Positions 36,664 through 49,214 of a DNA stretch of 64,000 nucleotides are shown piece by piece. Numbering within the stretch: the stretch's first letter is position 1; each line of letters begins with the position of its first letter. This DNA comes from Helianthus annuus. Taxonomy: Eukaryota; Streptophyta; Magnoliopsida; Asterales; Asteraceae. The notes under the pieces are model-generated. The model saw only the letters and a program-made list of their open reading frames with translations. It had not been told where the DNA came from and did no database searches. Location of the stretch: NCBI RefSeq assembly GCF_002127325.2, contig NC_035435.2, positions 15,602,002 to 15,666,001 of the forward strand. Reading direction: 5' to 3'. The translations under genes were made by a program, and so were the position numbers.

Positions 36664-39600
36664 ATGCCCCACACGCGTTCGCAGGGACCAGTGAAGCCAC
36701 CAATTGACAAGTCTTCCTTCGCCACACCAATCCCTCAGGTTCGAAAACCCCCAACTTCATCTTCAGCCCTTTCTGACTCTACACTTCCATCTAAACTACC
36801 GAACTACGACTTCACCCCGAAGTCATCACCCCATAATTCCCCTCCCCCTCCCGTCACCCTAGTCCACCACCAGTTCAACAAATGGCCGAAAACCAAACTG
36901 TCCACCAGCGTTCCACCGCGGGTTTTACCGCAAACTCACCCATCACCCTCCCTGAAATCACCAATGATAAGTCTTGGCAAATTCCTTCATACATCATGAC
37001 TGCCATTAACAACTCTTGTCAGTTTCACGGTCGTGATGATGAAGACGCGCCAGCACATATCAACCGTCTCACCCGTCTATGTAGCACCTTCGGCATCGAA
37101 GATGTGAATCTTGATGCCCGCTATCTCCAAGTCTTCCCCTTTTCGCTTGCTGGCCGCGCAGCCACCTGGCTTGATTCGCAGCCGGCAGGTACTTACACCA
37201 CTTGGGCTGGACTTAGAGATGCCTTCCTTGCTAAGTATTTCCCACCTGCGAAGGCCTCCCGCCTTCGAGATCAGATCCATTCCTTCAGAATGGAGCCTGA
37301 CGAACCTTATCACTTAGCATGGGAGAGGTTTCAAACATTGCTCTCGCGTTGTTCCCAACATGGACTGTCGGATTGGGCCTTAGTAGAAAAATTTTATAAT
37401 GGTCTTACCCCTGAGTGCAAGGCCCGATTCGACACATCCGCAGGAGGCCACCTAACGGGAAAGAAAACTGTGGCTGACTGCAACGACCTCTTTGAGAGCT
37501 TCGCTCATGCTGATATAGATCATAATGCTACCGGCAGGAATTCCAATCCTGTGATTACCTCCTCATCTTCTCGAGGAGTGAATCAAGTCGTTTCAGACTC
37601 AAAGGTAATATCTCAGCTTGACTATATCACCAAAGAGTTGCTAGAAATTAAGAAGAAGGTAGATAGATGCGAGGTTTGTAGAGGGGGACATGACACCATA
37701 GATTGCCCAACCATCACCCTAATTGGCGTGCTAATAATTATCGCTCCTCAGGTAACCCCCCTGGTTTTCCGTCAGGTCAATACCAAAGTAGGGGGCCAGG
37801 TTTTTATTCTAGTGGGGGGTCGGGTCAAACAGGTCAATTTGCTAGTTGAGGTTCAGGGGGGCAGTTCAGAGGTAAGGGGTCAAACCAAGAGGTTCAACCT
37901 AAGAGTGAGGGGTCGGGTGGTAGTTTGTCTAGGATAGAGGACCTTCTTTCCCAATTATTGATTAAGGATCAGGCTACCCAACGTACCTTAGAGGACCATG
38001 CTACGCTCCTAAAGAATAATCATTCAAGCTTCTTAGACCTTCAAAGGCAAGTTGTGGATATTGCACGCCAGTTGCAAGAACGACCTCCCGGTCAATTTTT
38101 GGGCAATACAAGGCCCAACCCATCTGGCTCTTTGAAGGCAATTTCGACCCGTAGTGGTAGGACCTTAGGAGAGATAGTGAGACCCGAGAGTGTTGAGATA
38201 GAAGAGGAAGAACCCGTAGATGAAGAGATTGAAATGGAGGCGCCCGGTAAAGTGCAACCTAGGTTAATCCCAGCAAGTACCGCACACACCGGGGCGCCTT
38301 CGAGTGAGAAGAGTGTAGGAAAGAAACCCGTTCAAGTCGTTCCTTCACCGAATGTTGATATTTCCCGTGCTCCGTTTCCTTCCCGCCTTAAAAATCAAAC
38401 CTATTCCAAAGAGTACGGGAAATTTTTAGAGATCTTTAAGCAGCTTAGGATCAACCTTCCGTTCATAGAAGCTCTCCAATCCATGCCCAAATATGCAAAA
38501 TTCTTAAAAGACCTTCTAAAACGTAAGGATAGGTTAGGAGAGGTTTCTAACATCCCCCTTAGTGGAGGATGTTCCGCCGTAGTGTTGAACAAGGTTCCGG
38601 AAAAATTGACGGATCCGGGCCTTTTTACCATCCCGTGCTTGTTTGGGAGTGATACCGAGTGTAGGGCCCTAGCCGACCTAGGAGCGAGTATAAACCTAAT
38701 GCCATATTCTTTGTATGAGAGGTTAGGTCTAGGAGAGTTGTCACCTACACGCATGTCTTTGTCGCTAGCCGATAGGTCCGTTAAGTATCCACGAGGCATT
38801 ATTGAAAACCTTCTAGTCAAAGTGGATAAGTTCGTCTTCCCCGTAGACTTTGTCGTTCTTGATATGGAAGCCGACGAAAAGGTTCCCATCATTCTAGGAC
38901 GCCCATTCTTGTGTACCGCCAAGGCCATCATCGATGTCTTCGACGGGAAAATCACACTTCAAGTCGGCGAGGAGAGGGTGACTTTCGAGATAGCACGCTC
39001 CATGGAACACCCTAGTGGTTCCGACGATCTTAGTAGTCCTTGTCATTCGGTCTATTTCATAGATTCTTTCTTATCTTGTGTTGACCATTGCTTTGACTAT
39101 ATTAGTGGAGCCGACCTAGTCGAGAGTAGGATAGAGGAGGTAGTTGAGAAGGTAGAGGAGATTGTTAGTGAGAGTGAAGAGGTAGACGAGGACGAGTGGG
39201 TCCCCGAAGTGCTAGAATTGAGTGAAATTAAGAGTGAGAGTGAAAGTACTCCTATAGAGAAACCCGCCCCTTTAGAACTCAAAGTCCTCCCATCCCACTT
39301 AGAGTATGCCTTCTTAGGTGAGGGTTCCGAGTATCCCGTCATTATTTCGTCTAAGTTAGAGGAGGGAGAGAAGGGTAGGTTATTAGAGGTGTTGAGAGTG
39401 AATAGGGAAGCCATTGCATGGCGTCTTTCGGATATCAAGGGCATAAGCCCCGCCTATTGTACCCATCGGATACTCATGGAAGATGACTATAAGCCGGTGG
39501 TGCAACCTCAAAGGCGCCTAAATCCGAACATGCAAGAGGTTGTTAAGAAAGAAGTGCTTAAGTTGTTAGATGCCGGGGTGATTTACCCCATTTCCAATTC

Positions 39601-42126
39601 ACCATGGGTTAGCCCGACCCAAGTCGTCCCAAAGAAGGGTGGGATGACGGTGATCATGAACGAAAAGAATGAGTTAATCCCTTCCCGTACCGTTACCGGA
39701 TGGCGTGTGTGCATAGAGTACCGGAAGTTAAACGACGCCACCCGGAAAGACCACTTCCCCTTACCATTCATTGACCAAATGTTGGAGCGTCTAGCGGGTC
39801 AACAATTTTATTGTTTTCTCGATGGATTTTCGGGTTATTTTCAGATCCCCATTGCCCTGGAGGATCAAGATAAAACGACGTTCACATGCCCTTACGACAC
39901 TTATGCGTATCGCCGCATGCCTTTCGGGTTATGCAACGCTCCGGCTACTTTCCAAAGATGCATGGTTGCTATATTCCAAGACATGCTTGAGACTTCCATG
40001 GAGGTTTTCCTGGATGACTTCTCGGTTTATGGCACCACTTTCGACCAATGTCTTTCTAATCTCGATAGGATGCTTAAGAGGTGCATAGAGACAAATCTTA
40101 TGTTGAATTGGGAGAAGTGTCACTTTATGGTGACGGAGGGGATAGTGTTAGGACACAAGGTGTCGAGAGAGGGCATAGAGGTGGATAGGGCCAAGATAGA
40201 TACCATAAGTAGATTGCCTCCACCTACTAGTGTTAAGTCCGTTAGGAGCTTTTTGGGTCATGCGGGCTTTTATAGGCGTTTTATAAAGGATTTTTTCCAA
40301 AATCACACGCCCGATGACTAGGCTTTTAGAGAAGGATGTACCTTTTGTCTTCGACGAGGAGTGCATCAAGGCGTTCGACTTCTTGAAAGAAAAACTTGTT
40401 AGTGCCCCGATACTTGTTTCGCCCAATTGGAGTGTCCCTTTCGAGCTCATGTGTGACGCAAGAGATTATGCTGTAGGTGCGGTCCTAGGTCAAAGAGTCG
40501 ATAAACATTTTCATCCGATCTACTACGCGAGCAAAACTCTCAACGATGCTCAAGAGAACTATACCACGACGGAAAAGGAACTCTTAGCCGTAGTGTTTGC
40601 GTTTGATAAGTTTCGCTCATATCTCGTGCTTTCTAAAACCACCGTGTTCACCGACCATTCCACTTTGCGCTTTCTTTTCCAAAAGAAAGATGCAAAGCCA
40701 CGTCTTATTAGATGGATCCTTTTGCTCTCCGAATTTGACATAGAAATTAAGGATAAAAAGGGAGCGGAAAACGTGGCCGCCGACCACTTGTCACGATTAG
40801 AGGATCCAAAGAGAGAGGAGGTCCGTGAGGATTCCATAGGAGATACCTTTCCCCACGAAACCATAGATTTTGTTAGTGCCGAGGTAGAGGGTTTGCCATG
40901 GTTTTCGGATTTGGCAAACTATTTGGCAACCGGAGATCTTGTGAGGGGTATGTCCTACCAACAAAAGAAAAAGCTTCTTAGGGAGGCTAGGAAGTATATT
41001 TGGGACGACCCTTACCTCTTTAGGATAGGTGGAGATAGAGTGCTTAGGAGATGCGTTTCAAAGGAGGATGGGTTAGACATCCTTAGACATGTGCACGAGG
41101 GTTTAACGGGAGGCCATCACGGGGCGAATGTGACGGCACAAAAGGTATTTGATAGTGGGTTTTATTGGCCAACGGTAGTTAAGGATGCCGTAGAGTTTGT
41201 TAGGACTTGTGACCGTTGCCAACGTACCGGCAACATCTCATCCAAGGATGAAATGCCTCAAAATCCCATCCAAGTCTTGGAAATCTTTGACGTATGGGGC
41301 ATTGACTTCATGGGACCTTTCCCATCCTCTAGTGGGAATAGGTACATCCTCGTGGCCATTGACTACGTTTCAAAGTGGGTCCCTAAAGCTATCATAAGTG
41401 ACCGTGGCACGCATTTTTGCAATTCCGCCATGGAAAAGGCACTTGCACGCTACGGTGTCACTCATCGTCTTTCTACCGCGTACCACCCGCAAACTAGTGG
41501 CCAAGTAGAGAATGCTAACCGAGGGGTGAAGAGAATCTTAGAGAAAACGGTAGGAAAAAGTAGAAAGGATTGGTCGGAAAAGCTCGACGACGCTTTGTGG
41601 GCATTCCGTACCGCCTATAAGACACCGTTAGGCACAACACCCTTTATGATCGTGTATGGCAAAGCTTGCCATCTTCCGGTAGAATTAGAGCATAGGGGCG
41701 TTGTGGGCATTAAAAACCGTAAACCTTGACCTTACCGAAGCCGCAAGGAGGAGATTCTTCCAGATTCATGAGTTGGAAGCATTGAGGGATGCCGCTTATG
41801 AAAGATCATGGAGTATCAAGGAGAAAACTAAGGCATTGCATGATAGGCGGTTGAGAGGTTTGAAAGATTTTAAGGTAGGTGATAAAGTACTTTTGTTCAA
41901 TTCACGGTTGAAATTGATAGCAGGAAAATTGAAATCGAGGTGGAGTGGCCCGTATGTGGTGAAAGAAGTGTTTCCATACGGCACGGTTGAGCTATACGAT
42001 GAGGTCGACAAAGGTGTGTGGAAGGTAAACGACCATAGACTGAAACATTACTTGGGAGGTCCTATTGATACTACTGAAGAGGAAGAAATTCCTCTAGAGG
42101 ACCCACCTACCTTTGCCGAACAGTGA
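36664..42126 (+). pseudogene. Athila-B gag-pol polyprotein (frameshifted)
   Basis: The start MPHTRSQGPV is at 36664. A shift near 36878 leads into the gag capsid domain (LFPF-like segment FPFSLAGRAATWLD) and a CCHC knuckle (CEVCRGGHDTIDC). A further shift near 37705 and a TGA near 37849 interrupt the linker. The frame 37925-40321 holds protease (LADLGASINLMP, ILGRPF) and RT (FSGYFQIP, FLDDF). An extra t in a run near 40295 shifts into 40314-41729 with RNase H and integrase. Integrase lacks about 26 residues between YVSKW and PKAIISDRG, inside the catalytic core. An extra g near 41698 shifts to the last part, ending at 42126. Most shifts are in homopolymers, but the integrase loss is a real deletion. 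Confidence 0.9.
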
Positions 42127-43633
42127 GCGCGAAAAGCTTCGCGTGTAGAGTATGTACCGTTTGTAAATTTCTTAATTTTTCGTAGTTTTTCGTAGTTTTT
42201 CGGTTTGTGTTTTGTGTCGTTGAGAATTTTGCAGGTTTCATCATCGCTACGGAACGAAGAAGGCACGAGAAAAGAGGTCCCAGGTAAGTGTTTTAGACAT
42301 TTAGAAACATTTTTGAGGTTTTTGGTTGGGTTGGGAAAAGTTCTAAAAATTTTCTAAGGCATGGAACTTGAATTTGCACGAAACATTCTGCCAAAAACGG
42401 ACCCTCGCGCGACGCCTAGCCCTTTCGCGTCACGCGAGGGGTAAAGGGTCAAAAACAATTAAAAAGTGGACCGCCGCGTTACGCGAGGCCCTAGGGCACC
42501 CCCTACGCGTCACGCGACGCCTATGTGAACCTTTTCAAAACGTTACAAATGACCCTGTTTGCTGCAGATCTCATTCTTTCCCCTTTCAAAACCCTAAAAC
42601 GCGAAGTTCACCTAAATCACCATAACTCACTTATTTCTTCACCAAATCACTCCATTTTTCTTCCTAAATCACCACAATCAAGTTCCCCACAATCTTAGCC
42701 ATCTATTTCACCCGATTTCTCACCCCATTTTCACGATTTTGGGAAAATTCGTGTGCAAAAAAGTTCAAGACTTCATTTTTCTTGTTCAATCCGATTCCGA
42801 GGTATGTTTCTTGTAATTTCTCACTAGTAGGTAGCTTTATTGCCTTGTTTTAGTGTCGGGTCAGTCTTGTCTTGGTGTTAGGGTTTGTGTAGGGTCTTAA
42901 AGTTAGAATTTTTGCTCCTCTTTGTCATGTTAGTGGTATGTGGGTGCTAATGTTTGGATTTTTACATACAAATCGGGTCTGCGGATGGTTCGGGTTGGTT
43001 TGCTTGAGATTGTTGGACACTTATGGGGTATGTTTGGACCACTAGGCATCATGTTTAAGCTTTGCGGGTTTGTTTGGGTATAACTATGGATTTTTGCTAA
43101 AAAAAATAAGTTTTTGAACTAATTTTTGCAAATCAAATTAGTTTTCTTAACAGATTTTGTTGCTACCAATGTTATGTCAAGGTTTAAAATGTCCAACTCT
43201 CACGTGTTTTCGCCTCAAGTGTGGGGATATTTTGGCACTTATGCTTAATTGAGGACAATTAAAGTGCCGGGAGGAGATAGTGTACATTGAGTCGTAGTTC
43301 GTTCGAGTCGTGAGTCTAGAAGTGTTTTTAGGATAGTAGTTTGAGTCTAGTGTCGGGTTTACTTATATGCATGTACAAGTTCACAACTTTTTGCCCGTAC
43401 TCAATCTCCATTCGGGCGGAATGATGTGTAACTTACACCTTTGTAAACGGTAACCCATTTTTTCGAAATTAGCCGCGAACGAAATGCTATACGGCTATTT
43501 CTTTATTGTTTTTCTTTGTCAATTAAAAAAAATTAAAAAAAGAATTAAAAAAAAAATTAAAAATACCAAAAATAGCTCGTGGTACTAATAATCTGCATTG
43601 TTTTCTTGTCAAATATTTCTTGTTTTGCAGATC
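42127..43633 (+). other. Athila-B spacer between pol and downstream ORF
   Basis: Non-coding. It holds GC inverted modules at 42405-42515 in AT-rich DNA, a polypurine-like caagtgtggggat near 43217, and poly-A/T runs near 43525-43565. It could carry signals for expression of the downstream ORF. Confidence 0.6.
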
Positions 43634-45029
43634 ATGTCAGGTGCAGGGTCCTCGTCAAACCCAAGGAAGAGAAGAATCAAGTATCGTGGGAACGATAGGA
43701 GAGTGTACGCCAAGATTGACAAGTTGAGTGATCATCCGATGTTAGATTTTGAAGAAGATACTGAAGAAAGGGTTAAGATGAAAAAGTATGTGGTAACCCA
43801 AACTTTGGAACATCGGATCATAGATTGGGAATGGTTGGAGAGTATGGGGGCGAGTGAGCGGGTCAATGAGTTGCTAGGACCGAGGTTGCGAATGGCTATG
43901 GATGCGTGTGAAGAGACGCAATATACCGAGCTTACTATAGAGTTTCATTGCACATTCCGTCACAAAGAGGGTGCATTTTCTGAAGCTAATGCGGTATCAT
44001 TTTCGTTGGGGAGAAATTTGTATGAGATGTCTATACCTCAATTTGGAGTGGCATTGGGTTTGTATACGCCGGAAGAAGTGGCGACGGAAGAGTTCGTTAA
44101 TGGCTTAAGGGGTGTGTTTACTCATGCTAGGCCGAAGAGTTTGGGCCCGGCAGAATTGGGTGAATTTTGGGATTCGATCTCGACACAATTGTTCTCGCAC
44201 ACGAACCTTATCTCATCGGTTCGTGATCCGATTTACAGGTATGTTTTAAAGATGTTAGCGACGACCGTGGTGGCGAGAAAGTCGGGGGAAAACAAGGCAA
44301 ATTGGCTAGAAATTTTCGCCTTGATGTGTATGGTGGAGAAGCGGAACTGGAACTTGGCTAGTTTTTTCGCGTGGTCATTCAATAGGCCTCGTCAGGGAGG
44401 TAAAAGGGCTGCTTTGGATATGGGCCCTTGCATAACTAGGTTGGCAAAGAACATTCGGGCCCTCACAAAGTACAAGCTTGATCAGATGAATGAGGGTATG
44501 CCTACAGTTCGTTGGGGGTGTTTTGGACCTTCAGTTGGCAGGTATTCTTACCCACTCGGATCCACCAGAGTGGAACCATGAGGTTGGTGCTCCTCCACCA
44601 CGACAGCCGGTACCTCGAGAGAGGAGGGCGGTCCCACCACCACAGCCGGTTAGACCGCCAAGACCCGACCCGTTCACTCCCGAGACTGCTTTTGACTACA
44701 CACAGCAGAGGATCGATCAGATGGAGAGCAGGATGCGGGTTGACCACCAGTGGACCATGCAGAGCCACCACCGACAGGATGATATGCTCAGGTACATGAT
44801 GTCGGGTATGTCAGTAGGTGCACCGATACCACAGCCCTTTGCAGGACTATTACCTCCACCTGTTTATGGAGACGATCAGCAGACCCCGTATGTTTATGGT
44901 CAGTACCCGGGGTATGACCAGTGGGGAGGGCAGAGTGGTCATGCTTACAGTGGTCAGTTCGGTTGGCAGCAGTCTGGCGGTTCAGGTACTCACCAGATGG
45001 AGGAGGATTCTGGGGATGATGAGGAGTGA
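43634..45029 (+). CDS. Athila-type ORF downstream of pol (one frameshift)
   Basis: Starting MSGAGSSSNPRKRR, the frame runs about 315 residues with the conserved Athila-ORF layout: a basic N terminus, then segments such as TIEFHCTFRHKEG, SLGRNLYEMSIPQFGVALGLY and RDPIYRYVLKML. Near 44520 the frame shifts once into a Pro/Gln-rich tail ending HQMEEDSGDDEE at 45029. It resembles the ATHILA ORF-1 family (Pfam ATHILA), whose role is unknown. I see no signal peptide or clear membrane segment, so I do not call it envelope. An independent relative lies in Athila-A at 52386-53528. Confidence 0.75.
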
Positions 45030-46520
45030 TGGAGCGGATGGACTGAAGCAGCATATATCCTTTGATATCTTTATTTTTTATTTATGCTGTTTTGGTAGAT
45101 TCGATATGGTTGTATTAGCAGACATATTTTTATTTTTATTTTCTGTTTGAACTTGGGATGTTGGAACGTTGAACGTTTGTAGTAGTTGGTTTGGTATGCT
45201 ATGTTGGTTTTAGGTTGATGATTTGGAGCCACTTTCCGTTCGTGTGAGAGAGAGTTTGGTATTGTTTGCTGAGCACGTTCGGTAGTGGAGGGCCTATGTG
45301 GAAACGACTGGCACTTTGACAGTCTCACATACTGAGTTAAGTCGTTTTCCTTCTTCTTGTTGTTGTATTTTTATTTTTATTTTTATTTTTATTTCGTCGT
45401 CTAGTTTAGTTAGTTAGTTCGTTATTTATTTCGTAGTTTTAGGTAGTGTCGAGTCGTGTTTTCGTTCTTGCATTAGAGACAATGCAATCTCTAAGTGTGG
45501 GGATGAGAATACATGTAAATAATCGAGTCTTAATTATAAAAATCAAAAAAAGAAAATAAATAAAAAATTGAAAAAGAAAAAAAACATTGAAAAATCAGAA
45601 AATGTCTTTCGAAATAAAAAGAAGTTTGCAAAATAAAGCGGAAAATGATAGAAAAGAAAATTTTTGCTTGGGTTTGAATAATAATAATATGAGATTTAAA
45701 TAAACCGAGTTTGCGTCTAGTTTGGGATATGTGGATAGGCTCGGGTTTTGGTTTTAAGTCCCTTTGAGTTAATATACCTTAATTGTCGGTCTGCTAGTGG
45801 GTTCTCGCCTGGGAAATATGGGAAACTAAAACCGGCAAAAATAGTATAAGGGATGCCGTTATAAGCTAAGATAGTTAGAGTTTTTTTTTATCTTATCTCG
45901 CTGAAAAGAAAAAAAAAATAGAATAAAAGTGAGCTAGAAACTAAATGAAAGTAACACAGGCCTATGTAATCCGAGTTGGGGATAGCAACTCTACAGCCGG
46001 AATGCCTCTGGGATGTGTGAAATCGACTTGCCGAATAAAAGTACCGAAACCTATGTAATCTGTGATTGGGGATAGTGACTCTACAGTCGGAATACCGCTG
46101 GGTTAGGGAAAGCATCGTCTAGTCTCACGAATGAAAAAAAAAAAAGCAAGCTAGAAAAGAAAAAAAAATGGAAAAAATATAGATTTGATTTCAAACTCTC
46201 TTTATCTTGGTATAAAACGGTTGGGAATTGGTCAAATGATCGTTCTTTTAGTCCTATAAGCTTGAGTTGGGAGTAGGTGGACTGTTGATTCTAGTGTGAG
46301 ACCCTAGGTGGATTGACCGCACTTAAATTAAATTCACATGATAAGGGTTTGGGATTGGATTTGGGTTTAAAGTGGATAAAGTATATTCGCAATCGCAGCT
46401 AACGCAAGCCTTGGTTTTAATTAATTATACCTATAATTTTCGACCCAAGTGAATATTTATCTCTGATTATGTTGCATAATTCTTTTTCGGGGACGAAAAA
46501 AGAGTAAGTGTGGGGATGTT
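45030..46520 (+). other. Athila-B 3' spacer with repeats and polypurine tracts
   Basis: No gene. It contains ttttatttttattt runs (45367-45393), an internal ctaagtgtggggatga (45493-45508), two imperfect copies of cctatgtaat...ggggatag...ctctac (45961-46017 and 46049-46103), and the true polypurine tract gtaagtgtggggatgtt (46504-46520) before the 3' LTR. Confidence 0.7.
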
Positions 46521-48111
46521 TGATGTACTGCAAAGTACATATGTTTATAGTGTATATTTCGGTCAATTTTCAGTCGTTTAGAGTCTAGTTTAGGTTAGAA
46601 CTGCGATACTGCTGACGTTAAGCTTTGATTTCAGGTCCCGTAGCTCAAAGTGTTGAAAAACGAGCAAAACCGAGCAGTTTGGAAGAAAATCGGGATTCGT
46701 ACGCGCGTCGGGAAGAGCCGGAAGCTGATAAGAATAAAAAATTAAAAAATATACAATGGAGGCGCCGCGTGACGCGACCCCCCCTAGGCGTCACGCGAGG
46801 GGTGTGAAATCCGGAGGAAATTAGGGTTTTTGTTGGATTGATGGAAAAGAAACTGGAGACAACTCTGAATACGAATCAAGAAACCCTAGGACGAATTTCG
46901 GAGGTGATTTTGAGCATTCTGGAGTATTTTGCCGAACGGGAATCATCCGGTTGAAGCTTGGATCGTGAGAGTGAAGATCTTTCGGGTTTTATCTCCCGGT
47001 GTTCCTTATTTTCGCGTTTTCGATACTTTATGATGAATTCTTGTTTTGAACTTGTTTTGTTTGTTTTGAACATTATGTTTCTTGGCTAGACTTTAGATAC
47101 TACCTAGATTGGATGATGGTTTAATTTACTTATGGATCTTTTAACGGTTTTTATTGTTTGATTATGGATTGATTTCTGAAAGTAAAGTGTTCTAGATTTT
47201 CTGATTTGGTGCGTGTGCGTATTTACTTTTGATTATGGATTGTTTACTGATTCACATAGATTTTAGTGACGGTCTTTATCACATAATAGATCTGTGTTGA
47301 TTATTTGTATCCTTGCGGGTTCGGGTGATCTTTGGGTAAATCGGCCGATAGCCTTAGAACCAGTAATTAAAATACAATTAGAAGTAAATATTCTGCTTAA
47401 CTTGTCGCTGAGAGGCTCGAGGTAGTTATTAGGTCGCGGTGCAGTATATAGCTAATTTAGATTTTGAGAGAAGTCGACATTAGTTCCCTAATTGCAGTTG
47501 TGTCTAGTAAACCAAATCAGAACCTAGAATTGCCTTAGATTGTCGCGCTGAGAGGTAGATAGTCATATTAGGGCACTTTTAGAATCGTTAGAGGACTGAG
47601 AGGAAATCTAACAGTCGGTAATCATAACAGCCTTGTAGGGTTTCCTAGGTTTCTTCCTGAGAAGGGTCGGGAAGTCTTAGCATTGAAACACCTTAAGGTT
47701 TAGTATTTTACGATCCCGGCTCCATACAACAATAAAACCGTTAGAAGTCCATTCACAGTTAAACTGGATTCAAGTCTAGGTAGTCCTTAATCTCATCTGA
47801 ATTAAAACCCTAGTCTTCGTTCGTACTTTAGTTTAATCTCAATTTAATTGCAATTTTAGGATTTTAGTAAAACCCCCCTTAAAACACAATAATTATTAAG
47901 TCGTGTCAGTGTCTAGTCTAAATAGAGTCGTTAACGTAATTCATTAGAGTCCTTGTGGGTTCGACCTCCGGACTTACTTTTCTGTGCTAGAGTCGACCGG
48001 TACACTTGCCGGTGAGTAGTTTAGTCAGGTTAAAGAGTCTAGATTTTTATTACTTGAGTCTTAATTTAGGGTAATTTTAGTTTATTTAGTTGAGCTACTT
48101 TTTCCACATCA
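46521..48111 (+). repeat. 3' LTR of Athila-B
   Basis: It is 1591 bp and nearly identical to the 5' LTR. Several variant sites (attatgg, ggactgagagg, gtgctagag) are shared with the solo LTR at 25874 rather than with the 5' LTR. Confidence 0.93.
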
Positions 48112-48599
48112 AACCGAGAGAGGGAGAGGAGAGGTGAGGGAGATGGGGTGTGAAGTAAGGTGTGAGATATGAATGAAGACATAAATGATCTTTCAAAGAT
48201 ATGGTCCATACATATAATCTTACATTCTAATATCTTGTTCACTACAACAAGTAAAATCTAAATAAAATATAAGATATAATCTAGGAAGTATGGTGTAGAG
48301 ATATGGTGGTGATGGTGACCGATTGGCTAGGGGGGGGGGGTTAAGTGTAAAATTTCATGGTAAGTTTGTAACTAATAGTTAAATTCCAAGTATATAGTTA
48401 GATATGTTAGTTAGTAGATATTCTAGTGGGTGTTATGGTAGACGGGGATCATGACAAGCCAAGAAATAATTAAACAATGTGTTTGGCAAAAATTTGGTGT
48501 CCTGGGTAATGTCCGGTTGTTCGGTCGGATACTGTTCCGTTAAGTTGTTAAATTGTTCCATAAGGCGTCTTATACATATATTTTTGTAACACAATTAAT

Positions 48600-48927
48600 A
48601 TGAAATGATTTGCAAGGATATGCACCATACTCATATTCTTACACCTCCATATTTGTTTAGATCTTTAAGCAAGATATCCAATATAATATTAGATTTGGCT
48701 GATTTTTGTAAGATATGAAATGATTTGCAAGGATATGCACCATACTTATATTCTTACACCTCCATATTTTGTTTAGATCTTTAAGCAAGATATCCAATAT
48801 AATATTAGATTTGGCTGATTTTTGTAAGATATGAAATGATTTGCAAGGATATGCACCATACTTATATTCTTACACCTCCATATTTTGTTTAGATCTTTAA
48901 GCAAGATATCCAATATAATATTAGATT
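48600..48927 (-). repeat. Second copy of the three ~115-bp repeats
   Basis: This is identical in structure to 27579-27906 and belongs to the Tekay-B 5' LTR. The array therefore predates this insertion. Confidence 0.88.
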
Positions 48928-49214
48928 GTTTCATATATCTTGGCAACTTTCACAAGCTAAATCAATTAAAATAATAGATCATAATCTAGTTATAAAGATT
49001 GTTTCATATATCAGGACCACAATTAATTCCTAACACATAGGAAAATATTCAGGACCATTTAGTCAAGTTTTCTGCACAAGCCAAGTACGTTAATAAACAC
49101 ATGTAAGTATATCACGGTAATCAGAGAGCAGTTAAATGATTCAGCACAGTCATCAAGCACTTTAATTAACACTAATAAATTGTACGGAATACATGTAAAT
49201 TGAGGGTTGTCACA

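Larger units (their letters stand above)
34896..48111 (+). mobile_element. Athila-B, complete Athila-type element, plus strand
   Basis: It is 13.2 kb with TGATG...CATCA ends, AACCG target duplications (34891-34895, 48112-48116), LTRs of 1592 and 1591 bp, a tRNA-Asp primer site, gag-pol and a downstream ORF. The two LTRs differ by only a handful of substitutions, so this is a young insertion and the innermost of the nest. Confidence 0.95.
23786..49214 (-). mobile_element. Tekay-B, Ty3/gypsy chromovirus inserted in the Athila-A LTR
   Basis: On the plus strand the ends are TGTCACACCCCC...GGGTTGTCACA, flanked by GTAGG (23781-23785 and 49215-49219). The intact Athila-A 5' LTR at 59400-59404 has a single GTAGG and serves as an empty-site reference. 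The 3' LTR is 23786-28193, the internal region only 28194-32807, and the 5' LTR 32808-49214. Without nested sequences the LTRs are 3185 and 3186 bp and differ at few sites, so insertion was recent. Confidence 0.93.
32808..49214 (-). repeat. Tekay-B 5' LTR, interrupted by Athila-B
   Basis: The LTR pieces are 32808-34895 and 48117-49214 and align end to end with the 3' LTR. The few differences include gtgacccgg versus gtgaccagg and ggtgtagag versus ggcgtagag. Confidence 0.9.

Noticed and set aside
43634..45029. Envelope glycoprotein in Athila-B
   Set aside because: I see no signal peptide, transmembrane segment or cleavage motif. The protein matches the Athila ORF pattern of unknown role.
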